Shown: piece by piece, positions 36,132 through 44,404 of the stretch | How positions within the stretch are numbered: the stretch's first letter is position 1 | Layout: every line of letters begins with the position of its first letter | Source of the DNA: Gemmatimonadota bacterium | GTDB lineage: Bacteria > Gemmatimonadota > Gemmatimonadetes > Gemmatimonadales > Gemmatimonadaceae | Length of the DNA stretch: 64,000 nt | Assembly (NCBI GenBank): GCA_947463135.1 | Contig: CANHTA010000001.1 | Location: 133,842 to 197,841 of the forward strand | Reading direction: 5' to 3' | The notes under the pieces: generated by a model | Told to the model about the DNA's origin: nothing | Databases searched by the model: none | Seen by the model: the letters and a program-made list of their open reading frames with translations, nothing else | Program-made: the position numbers and the translations under genes

Positions 36132-37625
36132 ATGTCACCAGCGCCGTGCTCCGATTCCTCGCCTGAGTCCGCACCCGATTCGTCACTCGAGTCCTCGTCG
36201 TGTGCACACTGCCCGCAGGTCGATCGCCAACTGGTCGACCGCCGTGGCTTCCTCACCTCGGCCTCGGTGCTCTCGCTTGGCGTGTTCATGGCCGGTTGCG
36301 GTGATGGCATTATCAGTGGTCCGGAATTGGTGCCCGACGCAATCCCTGAGCCCTTTCGCGTAGATCCCGCCACCATCCCCGCGTTGGCCACGATTGGTGG
36401 GCGCACCGTTGTGGTGTCTGGCAGCGCGGCACCGGTGATGGTGGAACGCATCGGGGCGGCCCAGTTCCGGGCCCTTTCGCTGGTGTGCCCGCACCGCGGT
36501 ACCATCGTCGACGTCACCGCTACTGGCCTCCGCTGCCCCAATCATGCGGCGCGCTTTGCGAACGACGGCACGTGGCTCGATGGACAACCCACCGCCAATC
36601 TCGCCGCGCTGGATGTACGGCAGAACGCCGATGGCTCACTCACCGTGGGCGGCGCGATCACACCGCCGGTGCTTGGGCTCGACCGCAGCGCCGTGGTCTT
36701 TCTGGCCACGCGCACCGGTAATAGCCCGTCCGCGCAGACCGTGGCGATCGCGAATCTGGGTGGGGGCGTCCTGAGCGGTCTCTCCGTCTCGCTCACCTAT
36801 GGTCCGGGCCAACGCACCGGTTGGCTCTCGCTGGCACTGAGTCAGGGGTCGGCCCCCGCCACGCTTACCCTCACCGCGCAGCTGGGTACTCTGCCGGTGG
36901 GCACGTATTCCGCCACCGTGACGGTGGCGGGCGCTGGAACCAGCAATGGCCCGCAGACGCTGGCCGTTTCGTTGCTGGTGCAGGACCCTGCGGCGCCCCC
37001 CGATTTGCAGCTCTCCACCGCCGCGCTCGCGTTTTCGGCACCAGTTGGCACCACGCCTCCCACGCAGGTGGTGCAGTGCAACAACAGCGGGGGCGGATCG
37101 CTGGTTGGGTTGGCGGCTACGGTGGCCTATGGCGCGGGCGCCACCGGTTGGCTCTCCACCACGTTCAACCAAACCACGGCGCCGGCGTCCCTCACCGTAC
37201 GCGCCACGGCTGGGGCCTTGGCGGCCGGGACCTACACCGCCACGGTTACCGTGAGCGCGACTGGTGTGACCGCACGTACGTTCGCGGTGACCCTGACCGT
37301 GACCGCCGCCGGCCTGGTGGTCACTATCGCCGCGTGGCCCGCACTGGCCAATCCCGGTGGGGTGGCCGGGAGTGTGGGTAACGTGAATGGCGGACCGGTG
37401 GCCGTCACCCGCCTCAGCGCCACCAGCTTTGCGGCGTTCTCGATGCGCTGTCCCCATGCCGGCACCACTATCAACGTGGTCAACGGTGCCAGCTTCCGCT
37501 GCCCGAATCACGGCGCCCTCTTCAACAGTGCCGGCGTATGGCAAGATTCCGCGCAGCGCGCGGACAACTTGACCCCGCTCACCGTGACCTACACACCAGG
37601 CGCCACGACGCTCACGGTTCGCTGA
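36132..37625 (+). CDS. Lipoprotein with two Rieske domains flanking two BACON-like Ig domains
   Basis: A 497-residue exported protein. DRRGFLTSASVLSLGVFMAGC (from residue 36) has a Tat-like RR motif and ends in a lipobox-like cysteine at residue 56. The first Rieske domain has C119, H121, C135 and H138 (CPH...CPNH); the second, at the C-terminus, has C440, H442, C457 and H460 in the same pattern. Between them (about residues 180-395) lie two related Ig-like modules, each with a G-WLS segment and a GTYSATVTV or GTYTATVTV strand, resembling BACON domains. Both 2Fe-2S sites look complete, so it may pass electrons at the cell surface or periplasm. No oxidase or cytochrome gene is adjacent. ATG 36132 is used; an upstream in-frame start at 36003 would overlap the M1 gene. 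Confidence 0.82.
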   Translation: MSPAPCSDSSPESAPDSSLESSSCAHCPQVDRQLVDRRGFLTSASVLSLGVFMAGCGDGIISGPELVPDAIPEPFRVDPATIPALATIGGRTVVVSGSAAPVMVERIGAAQFRALSLVCPHRGTIVDVTATGLRCPNHAARFANDGTWLDGQPTANLAALDVRQNADGSLTVGGAITPPVLGLDRSAVVFLATRTGNSPSAQTVAIANLGGGVLSGLSVSLTYGPGQRTGWLSLALSQGSAPATLTLTAQLGTLPVGTYSATVTVAGAGTSNGPQTLAVSLLVQDPAAPPDLQLSTAALAFSAPVGTTPPTQVVQCNNSGGGSLVGLAATVAYGAGATGWLSTTFNQTTAPASLTVRATAGALAAGTYTATVTVSATGVTARTFAVTLTVTAAGLVVTIAAWPALANPGGVAGSVGNVNGGPVAVTRLSATSFAAFSMRCPHAGTTINVVNGASFRCPNHGALFNSAGVWQDSAQRADNLTPLTVTYTPGATTLTVR

Positions 37626-37635
37626 GGCACACCCG

Positions 37636-37664
37636 TTGAACCCGCGGGCTACGTTGGCTATATT
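37636..37664 (+). promoter_or_regulatory. Sigma70-type promoter for the fmdB-like/argS run
   Basis: TTGAAC at 37636-37641 and TATATT at 37659-37664 are separated by 17 bases, close to the consensus. It begins eleven bases after the stop of the Rieske gene and lies 35 bases before the next ATG, at the head of nineteen closely packed genes. Confidence 0.65.
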
Positions 37665-37699
37665 TCAGGGCTGTCTGACCCTAGCCAAGTAACGTAGCC

Positions 37700-38026
37700 A
37701 TGCCAACTTACGAGTTCCGCTGCCCCGACGGCTCCATCATCGAAGCGCGGTTCAAGATCTCTGAGGTGCCGGAGAGTATCCCAACCCCCGATGGCACGGG
37801 CGTCGCCACCCGTATCATTTCGGGCGGAGCCAGTCTGCTCTTCAAGGGCTCGGGTTTCTACATCACCGACTACGGAAAAGACGGCAAGAAGGATCAGCGC
37901 ACGGGTGGTGCGTCGGCCGCTGAGGGCGGCTCCTCCTCCGACTCCAAGAGCGACAGCAGTTCAAGCGCAAAGCCCGCGGCCAGTGCGCCGTCTGCGTCAT
38001 CCTCGTCCACGTCGTCTTCCGAGTGA
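37700..38026 (+). CDS. FmdB-like small protein lacking the zinc ribbon cysteines
   Basis: A 108-residue protein. The first 60 residues follow the FmdB/CxxC_CxxC_SSSS family: MPTYEFRCPDG at the start and IISGGASLLFKGSGFYITDYGKDG further on. Normal members bind zinc through four cysteines; here only C8 remains and the CxxC pairs are gone. The tail of about 40 residues is almost wholly Ser/Ala/Lys/Asp and probably disordered. Family function is poorly known. It sits four bases before argS and appears to be the first gene of the long run, so it may be highly expressed. Confidence 0.8.
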   Translation: MPTYEFRCPDGSIIEARFKISEVPESIPTPDGTGVATRIISGGASLLFKGSGFYITDYGKDGKKDQRTGGASAAEGGSSSDSKSDSSSSAKPAASAPSASSSSTSSSE

Positions 38027-38030
38027 ATCT

Positions 38031-39683
38031 GTGACTCACGCCGATGCCCTGCGCGCCGAGCTCGTGCGCGCGGCGCGCACGCTCGGTGCGCCAGACGACG
38101 TTGCCCCAATCCTTGAGCGCCCGCGCGACCCGTCATTCGGTGACTGGGCCACCAATCTCGCGATGACGCTCGCCAAACCGCTCGGCAAAAAGCCGCGGGA
38201 GATCGCCGAGGCGCTGATCGCAGCCATGGACACCGCAACCGTTGGTGTCATCGCAGCCGAAATCGCCGGACCCGGCTTCCTCAACTTCCGCCTCGACCCG
38301 GGATTCCAGGCGCGGGGGCTCCTCGCCATTCTCGAGGCGCCGCACGCCTTCGGTCGGCTCGATATCGGCCACGGCGAGCGCGTGGTGGTGGAGTTTGTCT
38401 CTGCCAATCCCACTGGCCCACTGCACGTGGGCCACGGACGGCAGGCCGCACTCGGTGACGCCATCAGTACGCTGCTCGAATACACCGGCTGGACCGTCGA
38501 TCGTGAGTTCTACTACAACGACGCCGGCGCGCAAATCGCCAACCTCGCCAAAAGCACGCGCGCGCAGGTGCGCGCACTCGGTGGCGAGCCCCTCGACATT
38601 CCCGAGGGTGGATACCATGGCGACTACATCCGCGAAATCGCGGAGCGCTATCTGGCCGATCATCCCGGCGACGCCGCTGGCGATGACCTCGCCGCCATGC
38701 AGGCCTACGCCGTGGCGGCGCTGCGGCACGAGCAAGACCTCGACCTGCAGGCCTTCGGCGTCAAATTCGATACCTACTACCTCGAGAGCTCGCTCTATAC
38801 CGACGGCTCCGTGCACAACACCGTCGAAGCGCTCAAGGCATCGGGGCACACCTACGAAGAAGACGGCGCCCTGTTTCTGCGCACCACTACCTTCGGGGAC
38901 GACAAAGACCGCGTCATGAAAAAGAGCGCGGCCAAAGGTGGTGACTACACGTACTTCGTACCCGACGTGGCCTACCACGTCACCAAGTGGGAGCGCGGCT
39001 ATCGTCGCGCCATCAACGTGCAGGGCGCCGACCATCACAGCACCATCACGCGTGTGCGCGCTGGATTGCAGGCGCTCAACATCGGCATCCCGCAGGGCTA
39101 TCCCGATTACGTGCTGCACCAAATGGTGACGGTCATGAAGGGCGGGGAAGAGGTGAAAATCTCCAAGCGCGCCGGCTCGTATGTCACGGTGCGCGACCTC
39201 ATCGATGAAGTGGGCCGTGATGCCGTGCGCTACTTCTACCTCATGCGCAAAGGCGATTCGCAGCTGGTGTTCGACGTTGATCTCGCCCGGAGTCAGAGTG
39301 AAGAAAATCCGGTGTACTATGTGCAGATGGCGCATGCGCGCATGTGCGGCATCTTCCGTGTCGGGGAAATCGACGCGGCAACGGTCACGGGACGCGATGT
39401 CGATTTGAGTGTGCTGAGTGAGCCGGCTGAGCAGGAACTCGTGAAACAGCTCCTCGATTTCCCCGCCACGGTGAAGGGTGCCGCCGATCATCTCGAGCCG
39501 CATCGCATCGCCGCGTGGTTGCTGGAAACCGCGCGCGCCGCACACACCTGGTATCACAAGCATCATGTCCTCGGCGAACCCGAGGCCATTACGCGCGCAC
39601 GACTGGTGCTTGCTCGTGCAACGCAGCTCGGCATCGCCGCTGGGCTGCGCATCCTTGGACTGACCGCGCCGGAGCGCATGTGA
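38031..39683 (+). CDS. argS: Arginyl-tRNA synthetase
   Basis: A 550-residue class I synthetase. An N-terminal Add-1 domain (residues 1-105) binds the tRNA D-loop; VEFVSANPTGPLHVGHGRQA carries the HIGH-type motif; the KMSKS-like loop is present as EVKISKRAGSYV; the DALR-type anticodon domain starts near NPVYYVQMAHARM. GTG 38031 is chosen because the frame's upstream part is a shadow of the fmdB-like gene and because this gives the usual length. The stop overlaps the following GTG start. Confidence 0.96.
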   Translation: MTHADALRAELVRAARTLGAPDDVAPILERPRDPSFGDWATNLAMTLAKPLGKKPREIAEALIAAMDTATVGVIAAEIAGPGFLNFRLDPGFQARGLLAILEAPHAFGRLDIGHGERVVVEFVSANPTGPLHVGHGRQAALGDAISTLLEYTGWTVDREFYYNDAGAQIANLAKSTRAQVRALGGEPLDIPEGGYHGDYIREIAERYLADHPGDAAGDDLAAMQAYAVAALRHEQDLDLQAFGVKFDTYYLESSLYTDGSVHNTVEALKASGHTYEEDGALFLRTTTFGDDKDRVMKKSAAKGGDYTYFVPDVAYHVTKWERGYRRAINVQGADHHSTITRVRAGLQALNIGIPQGYPDYVLHQMVTVMKGGEEVKISKRAGSYVTVRDLIDEVGRDAVRYFYLMRKGDSQLVFDVDLARSQSEENPVYYVQMAHARMCGIFRVGEIDAATVTGRDVDLSVLSEPAEQELVKQLLDFPATVKGAADHLEPHRIAAWLLETARAAHTWYHKHHVLGEPEAITRARLVLARATQLGIAAGLRILGLTAPERM

Positions 39684-40621
39684 GCAGTTTCCCCAGTACC
39701 GCCAGCCCTGTCCTTGTGGTCGGTTCGGTGGCACTCGATTCCGTCGAGACGCCGTTCGGTAAGGCCGATGATGTCCTCGGCGGCTCGGGCACCTATTTCT
39801 CCTCGTCGGCTTCGCACTTTACGCCCGTGCAGCTGGTCGGCGTCGTAGGTGACGATTATCCGGTGGCCCAACTCCAGCCGCTGGCGGCGCGCGGCGTCGA
39901 TCTCGCCGGTCTCGAACAGGTGGCGGGATCCAGCTTCCGCTGGCGTGGACGCTATCGCCACGATCTCAACTCGGCCGAAACACTCGAAACACACCTCGGC
40001 GTCTTTTCGAACTTCCGCCCGAACATCCCCGAGCAGTTCCGGCAGGCGCCCTTCGTCTTCTTGGCCAACATCGATCCGCGCTTGCAGCTTCAGGTGCTGG
40101 AACAGGTGGAGAAGCCGCGCCTGGTGGCCTGCGACACCATGAACTTCTGGATCGAGTCCCGTCGCCCGGAACTCATTCAACTGCTTGGGCACGTGGATCT
40201 CATCACGCTCAACGATGGCGAAGCGCGCCAGCTCACCGAACACACCAATCTCGTGCAGGCCGCGCGTTGGATTCTCGACAAAGGCCCCAAGCATGTGCTG
40301 ATCAAAAAGGGTGAGCACGGGGCGTTCATGTTCACGCGGGACAGTGTCTTCTTCGCGCCCGCGTATCCGCTGGAATCGGTGTTCGATCCCACTGGCGCCG
40401 GCGATTCGTTCGCCGGTGGCTTCATTGGATCCCTCGCCGCCAGTGGTGACCTGAGTGACGCCTCCATGCGTCGCGCCGTGGTCGTCGGATCGGCCATGGG
40501 CTCCTTCGCCGTGGAGAAATTCTCCAACGGGCGCCTGTTGGAGATTACGCGGGCTGACATCGATGCGCGGGTGCAGGAGTTCCGGCAGTTGGTCGCGTTT
40601 GATGAGGCGCTGCCCGCGTGA
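39680..40621 (+). CDS. PfkB-family carbohydrate/nucleoside kinase
   Basis: A 313-residue ribokinase-fold kinase. The N-terminal motif is GGSGTYFSSSASHF, NDGEARQL lies in the middle and the catalytic and ATP motif DPTGAGDSFAGGFIG is near residue 235-249, with the general-base Asp present. Substrate cannot be read from sequence: adenosine, ribose or another sugar are possible. The GTG start overlaps the argS stop (GTGA) and the stop overlaps the purM start, which hints at a link to purine metabolism. Confidence 0.88.
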   Translation: MSSFPSTASPVLVVGSVALDSVETPFGKADDVLGGSGTYFSSSASHFTPVQLVGVVGDDYPVAQLQPLAARGVDLAGLEQVAGSSFRWRGRYRHDLNSAETLETHLGVFSNFRPNIPEQFRQAPFVFLANIDPRLQLQVLEQVEKPRLVACDTMNFWIESRRPELIQLLGHVDLITLNDGEARQLTEHTNLVQAARWILDKGPKHVLIKKGEHGAFMFTRDSVFFAPAYPLESVFDPTGAGDSFAGGFIGSLAASGDLSDASMRRAVVVGSAMGSFAVEKFSNGRLLEITRADIDARVQEFRQLVAFDEALPA

Positions 40622-41670
40622 GCACGCACAGCACGACCCCGCTCACGTACCGGTCGGCCGGCGTTGATATCGACGCGGCGGAAGACTCCAAGCATCGGCT
40701 TGCCAAGCTTGTACAGTCCACCATGACCGCCGGCGCGCGCGGCGCGTTTGGTGGCTTTGGTGGCATGTTCCGCGTGCCCGAGGGGTATCGCGCGCCGCTG
40801 TTGGTCTCCAGCGCTGACGGCGTGGGAACCAAAATCAAAATCGCCATTGAGGCCGAGCGCCACGATACCATCGGGCACTGCCTCGTAAATCACTGCACCA
40901 ACGACATTCTTGTGCAGGGCGCCGTGCCGATGTTCTTCCTGGATTACGTCGCGTTCGGGAAGCTGCTGCCGCACGTTGTGGAAGGGGTGGTAGCGGGCGT
41001 TGCGGCGGGGTGTCGCGAGAATGGCTGCGCCCTTATCGGCGGGGAAACCGCTGAGATGCCGGGCGTCTACACCCCGCCCGATTACGATCTCGCCGGCTTC
41101 ATCGTGGGCATCGTTGACGAGTCGCAGGTCATCACGAGTGCCCGGGTCCGGGAGGGCGATGTTCTCATTGCACTCGCCAGCGATGGCCTGCACACCAATG
41201 GCTATTCGCTCGCGCGTCGCATCATCAGCGACCGGCTCCAGCTCGGCGTGCACGACGCTTTCCCCGATGCCAACGGCGCAACTGTGGCCGACGTCATGCT
41301 CACGGTGCATCGCTCCTACCTCGCGTGCCTCAAGCCCGTGCTGGAGCATGTGCACGCCATGGCGCATATCACCGGCGGGGGATTGCCCGGTAATCTCAAT
41401 CGCGCGCTCCCCGACACACTGGACGCCAACGTCGACACCAGTTCGTGGACGATCCCGTCTACGTTTCGCGTACTCGCCGAGGCCGGAGCGGTGGCCCCGC
41501 TGGAAATGTTCAGAGCCTTCAACATGGGAGTGGGCATGGTCGTAATCACGGCACCGCAGGATGTGCACCAGATAACCGCCAGCGCCGCCGCCTTCGGGAT
41601 CAACGCCTGGGAGTGCGGAACGGTGGTAAAGGGCAGTGGCCGCGTCCGCCTCGACGGAGTCGTCACATGA
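40618..41670 (+). CDS. purM: Phosphoribosylformylglycinamidine cyclo-ligase
   Basis: A 350-residue AIR synthetase, fifth step of de novo purine synthesis, closing the imidazole ring with ATP. The family motifs SSADGVGTKIKIAIEAERHDTI (split here as SSADGVGTKIKIA and GHCLVNHCTNDI), FFLDYVAFGKL, LIGGETAEMPGVY and AHITGGGLPGNLNR are present. GTG 40618 overlaps the kinase stop; the stop overlaps the ATG of the next gene. The other purine genes are not in the window. Confidence 0.96.
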   Translation: MSTHSTTPLTYRSAGVDIDAAEDSKHRLAKLVQSTMTAGARGAFGGFGGMFRVPEGYRAPLLVSSADGVGTKIKIAIEAERHDTIGHCLVNHCTNDILVQGAVPMFFLDYVAFGKLLPHVVEGVVAGVAAGCRENGCALIGGETAEMPGVYTPPDYDLAGFIVGIVDESQVITSARVREGDVLIALASDGLHTNGYSLARRIISDRLQLGVHDAFPDANGATVADVMLTVHRSYLACLKPVLEHVHAMAHITGGGLPGNLNRALPDTLDANVDTSSWTIPSTFRVLAEAGAVAPLEMFRAFNMGVGMVVITAPQDVHQITASAAAFGINAWECGTVVKGSGRVRLDGVVT

Positions 41671-42701
41671 GCCGCCCGCCGTTTCGCCGATGGCAGGTTG
41701 CTGCCGCGGCCGTGTCCGTGATGGCCATGGGGGGCATGGCGTTGCCGCTGCACGCGCAGACCACCTCTGGAGCATGCTCGGTTTCCCCCGCCGCCGCCGC
41801 GTCCTCCGGCGCCGACGTCTGCCAGAAGGCGCGTGATCTGTTCGGCTTTATCGTGCCGCAAATCGGCGTGGCCGTGTCCACCGGGAATCCGGTCCTCGGT
41901 GAAGGGGGCACGCTTGGCGGATGGCCCAAGCGCGCCTTCTCCGTGCGGCTCAGCGCGGTCGATGGACGGCTCCCCAACAAAGACGTCCCCATCTCTACCA
42001 CCGGCGGGGCGACCGCGTCCGATTTCGGGGCAACGCGCGCGCCGATTCCCATGCCCTCCGCCGATGCCGCCATCGGGCTCTTCTCCGGTGTCCCGCTGGG
42101 CCTGACCAATGTGCTTGGCGTGGATCTCCTGCTTGGCGCGTCCTATCTGCCCAGCGTAAGCCAAGGCAGCATTGACGTGGAGGCCGAGAACGGCGGCTTC
42201 GCGATGCAGTACGGCGTGCGTGTAGGGGCGCTGCAGGAATCGTCACTCATCCCCGGCCTCAGCGTCAGCTTCATGCGGCGCAAAATGCCCACGGTAGACT
42301 TGGCGTACCGCCCCAACAACGACACGTTGTCGGTGAACGGCACCTCCGTCACCTCCAACTCCATTCGCATCGTGGCCAGCAAGCGCGTCGCGCTGTTTGG
42401 GGTGGCTGCGGGTGTGGGACGCGATGCCATTGAAGGCTCAGCCTCCATGCGTGCTGCGGTCAACGAAACGGTGCTGGGCGCGAATCGGAACTCCTCTGTG
42501 ACACTCCCCGATCTGCGCTACACCACCACCCGCAACACGGCCTTTGTGAACGCGTCGCTCAGCTTGCTCGTGGCGCGCCTGGTGGCAGAGTTTGGCTGGT
42601 CGAGTGCGGGCACCGTGCAGCAAACGCTCAATCAGTTTGGTGGTCGCCAGGCCAATGAAGGCTATCGCTACGGATCGCTTGGTATCGCCTTCAAGCTCTG
42701 A
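41667..42701 (+). CDS. Putative outer-membrane beta-barrel protein
   Basis: A 344-residue protein with a clear signal peptide (basic MSRPPFRRW, hydrophobic stretch, cleavage near PLHAQTT). The rest is rich in alternating beta strands and ends in the aromatic/hydrophobic pattern YRYGSLGIAFKL, as outer-membrane barrels do. It has no family name that I recognise. The ATG overlaps the purM stop, and the ribD frame begins within its last codons, so a surface protein is translationally coupled to purine and riboflavin genes; a role in flavin or nucleoside uptake or release is possible but unproven. Confidence 0.68.
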   Translation: MSRPPFRRWQVAAAAVSVMAMGGMALPLHAQTTSGACSVSPAAAASSGADVCQKARDLFGFIVPQIGVAVSTGNPVLGEGGTLGGWPKRAFSVRLSAVDGRLPNKDVPISTTGGATASDFGATRAPIPMPSADAAIGLFSGVPLGLTNVLGVDLLLGASYLPSVSQGSIDVEAENGGFAMQYGVRVGALQESSLIPGLSVSFMRRKMPTVDLAYRPNNDTLSVNGTSVTSNSIRIVASKRVALFGVAAGVGRDAIEGSASMRAAVNETVLGANRNSSVTLPDLRYTTTRNTAFVNASLSLLVARLVAEFGWSSAGTVQQTLNQFGGRQANEGYRYGSLGIAFKL

Positions 42702-43773
42702 CGACGAGCGCTTCATGCGTCGCGCGCTCGAACTCGGTGCGCGCGGCGCCGCACGTGTTGCGCCCAATCCGAAGGTCGGCGCCGTCGTGGTGCAGCACGG
42801 CACGGTGGTTGGGGAAGGGTGGCACGCGGAGTACGGGCATGAGCATGCCGAAATCGCTGCGCTCCGCGAGGCCGGAAATCGGGCCCGGGGAGCCACCGTC
42901 TACGTGTCGCTCGAGCCGTGCAACCACACCGGAAAAACGGGGCCTTGCACTGAGGCCCTCATCGCCGCGGGTGTTGCTCGCGTGGTGTATGCGGCTCCAG
43001 ATCCCAACCCGGTGGCTGCCGGCGGTGCCAGCCGACTCGCCGCGGCGGGTATCGCGATCACCGGTGGCGTGCTCGCCCGTGAGGCCGAGGACCGCAACGC
43101 GCCGTTTTTCTTCGCGGCCCGAGGCGCCGATCGACCCGTGGTCACGCTCAAGTTGGCGGTCTCCATCGACGGAGCCATTGCTGACGTGTCGCGGCAGCCC
43201 GGCTGGCTCACCGGTCGCGAGACGCGCGCCGCCGTGCATGCGTTGCGCGCTGATGCCGATGCCATTGGGGTCGGCGTCGGCACCGCCATCGCCGATGATC
43301 CGGCGCTCACCGTACGCTTTGCGCCTCCGCCGCGGGTCGCGCCGTTGCGTGTGATCTTCGACCGCACCGCCCGCTTGCCGCTGGCGAGCCAGCTGGTACG
43401 CACCGCCCGGGAACAGCCGGTATTGGTCGTGACCAACGGTTCGCATCCCAATAACGAGGAAGCCCTTCGCGCGGCCGGCCTCGACATCGCCGCCGTACCC
43501 TCAATGGAGGCGGCGCTCCGGCACCTTGGCACGCGTGGCGTCCGTCATCTGTTGGTCGAGGGTGGGGCGGTGCTCGGATCTTCGCTGCTGGAAGCTGGGC
43601 TCGTGCACCACCTGGTTATCATTCAAGCACCGGTCATTCTCGGCGCCGGCGCCTTATCGGCCTTTGCGACCTTCCCATCGCAACGGGTCGCTCTGGCGCC
43701 CCGGTTACGCGTCGTGGAGCGGAAGGCACTGGGTGCCGACCTGATGACCGTCTACGCTGTTTCCGGAGACTAA
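42679..43773 (+). CDS. ribD: Bifunctional riboflavin deaminase/reductase
   Basis: A 364-residue enzyme for two early steps of riboflavin synthesis. The N-terminal deaminase has the zinc site HAE (56-58), C81 in LEPCNH and C90 in GPC; the C-terminal reductase starts near RPVVTLKLAVSIDGA and includes FDRTARLPL and LVEGGAVLGSSLL. The TTG at 42679 is chosen because SDDERFMRRALELG aligns with the beginning of known RibD proteins; starting at ATG 42715 would remove conserved residues. It overlaps the preceding gene by 23 bases. No FMN riboswitch precedes it. Confidence 0.92.
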   Translation: MVSPSSSDDERFMRRALELGARGAARVAPNPKVGAVVVQHGTVVGEGWHAEYGHEHAEIAALREAGNRARGATVYVSLEPCNHTGKTGPCTEALIAAGVARVVYAAPDPNPVAAGGASRLAAAGIAITGGVLAREAEDRNAPFFFAARGADRPVVTLKLAVSIDGAIADVSRQPGWLTGRETRAAVHALRADADAIGVGVGTAIADDPALTVRFAPPPRVAPLRVIFDRTARLPLASQLVRTAREQPVLVVTNGSHPNNEEALRAAGLDIAAVPSMEAALRHLGTRGVRHLLVEGGAVLGSSLLEAGLVHHLVIIQAPVILGAGALSAFATFPSQRVALAPRLRVVERKALGADLMTVYAVSGD

Positions 43774-43780
43774 CGAGACG

Positions 43781-44404
43781 ATGTTCACCGGGCTCGTGGA
43801 CGACGTGGGTGTTATCACCCACGTCGCCGATACGCCGGCCGGGCGCGAACTGCGCATCCGGTGCCGATATTCCGACCTCGTGCTCGGCGAAAGCATCGCC
43901 GTCAATGGCGCGTGCCTGACCGTGCGGGACACCGGCCGTGAGAACAACGGCGATCCCTGGTTTACGGCCGCGGCGGTGGTCACCACACTGGGGCGGACCA
44001 CCATCGGGACGTGGCACGCCAACGCCCGCGTGAATCTTGAGCGCGCGATGCGCCTTGGCGATCGCCTCGGTGGCCACATGGTGCTGGGCCACGTCGACGA
44101 TCTCGGCCTCGTCACCCGTACCGAACAGGTGGGCGATGCGTGGCTCATCGATCTGGAGCTTCCCGCGGTGCTGCGACCGCTCACGGTGGCCCATGGTTCC
44201 ATTACCGTCAATGGCGTCAGTCTCACGGTGAATGCGGTGCACGACGACGGCATTCAACTCTCCATCATCGAATACACACAACGGCACACCACACTCGGCG
44301 AACTCGTCGCCGGTGATCGGGTGCACGTCGAGGCCGATGTGCTTGCCAAGCACGTGGAACGGCTGCTCGCGCCATGGCATGGCGCAGGGGGGAAGGTCGC
44401 ATGA
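43781..44404 (+). CDS. ribE: Riboflavin synthase alpha subunit
   Basis: A 207-residue trimeric enzyme that dismutates two lumazines to riboflavin. It starts with the family's MFTGLVDDVG and consists of two similar halves, each a lumazine-binding barrel: the first with ESIAVNGACLTV and the second with GSITVNGVSLTVN, plus GGHMVLGHVDD. The second half's motif spacing is typical of riboflavin synthase and not of lumazine proteins. Seven bases separate it from ribD and its stop overlaps ribBA. Confidence 0.95.
   Translation: MFTGLVDDVGVITHVADTPAGRELRIRCRYSDLVLGESIAVNGACLTVRDTGRENNGDPWFTAAAVVTTLGRTTIGTWHANARVNLERAMRLGDRLGGHMVLGHVDDLGLVTRTEQVGDAWLIDLELPAVLRPLTVAHGSITVNGVSLTVNAVHDDGIQLSIIEYTQRHTTLGELVAGDRVHVEADVLAKHVERLLAPWHGAGGKVA

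Noticed and set aside
38133..39734. 533-codon open frame on the minus strand opposite argS
   Set aside because: It mirrors a well-supported synthetase gene, has no recognisable domain, and long antisense frames are common in GC-rich coding DNA.
42640..42720. Search for an FMN riboswitch before ribD
   Set aside because: The start of ribD lies inside the preceding coding sequence, leaving no room for one.
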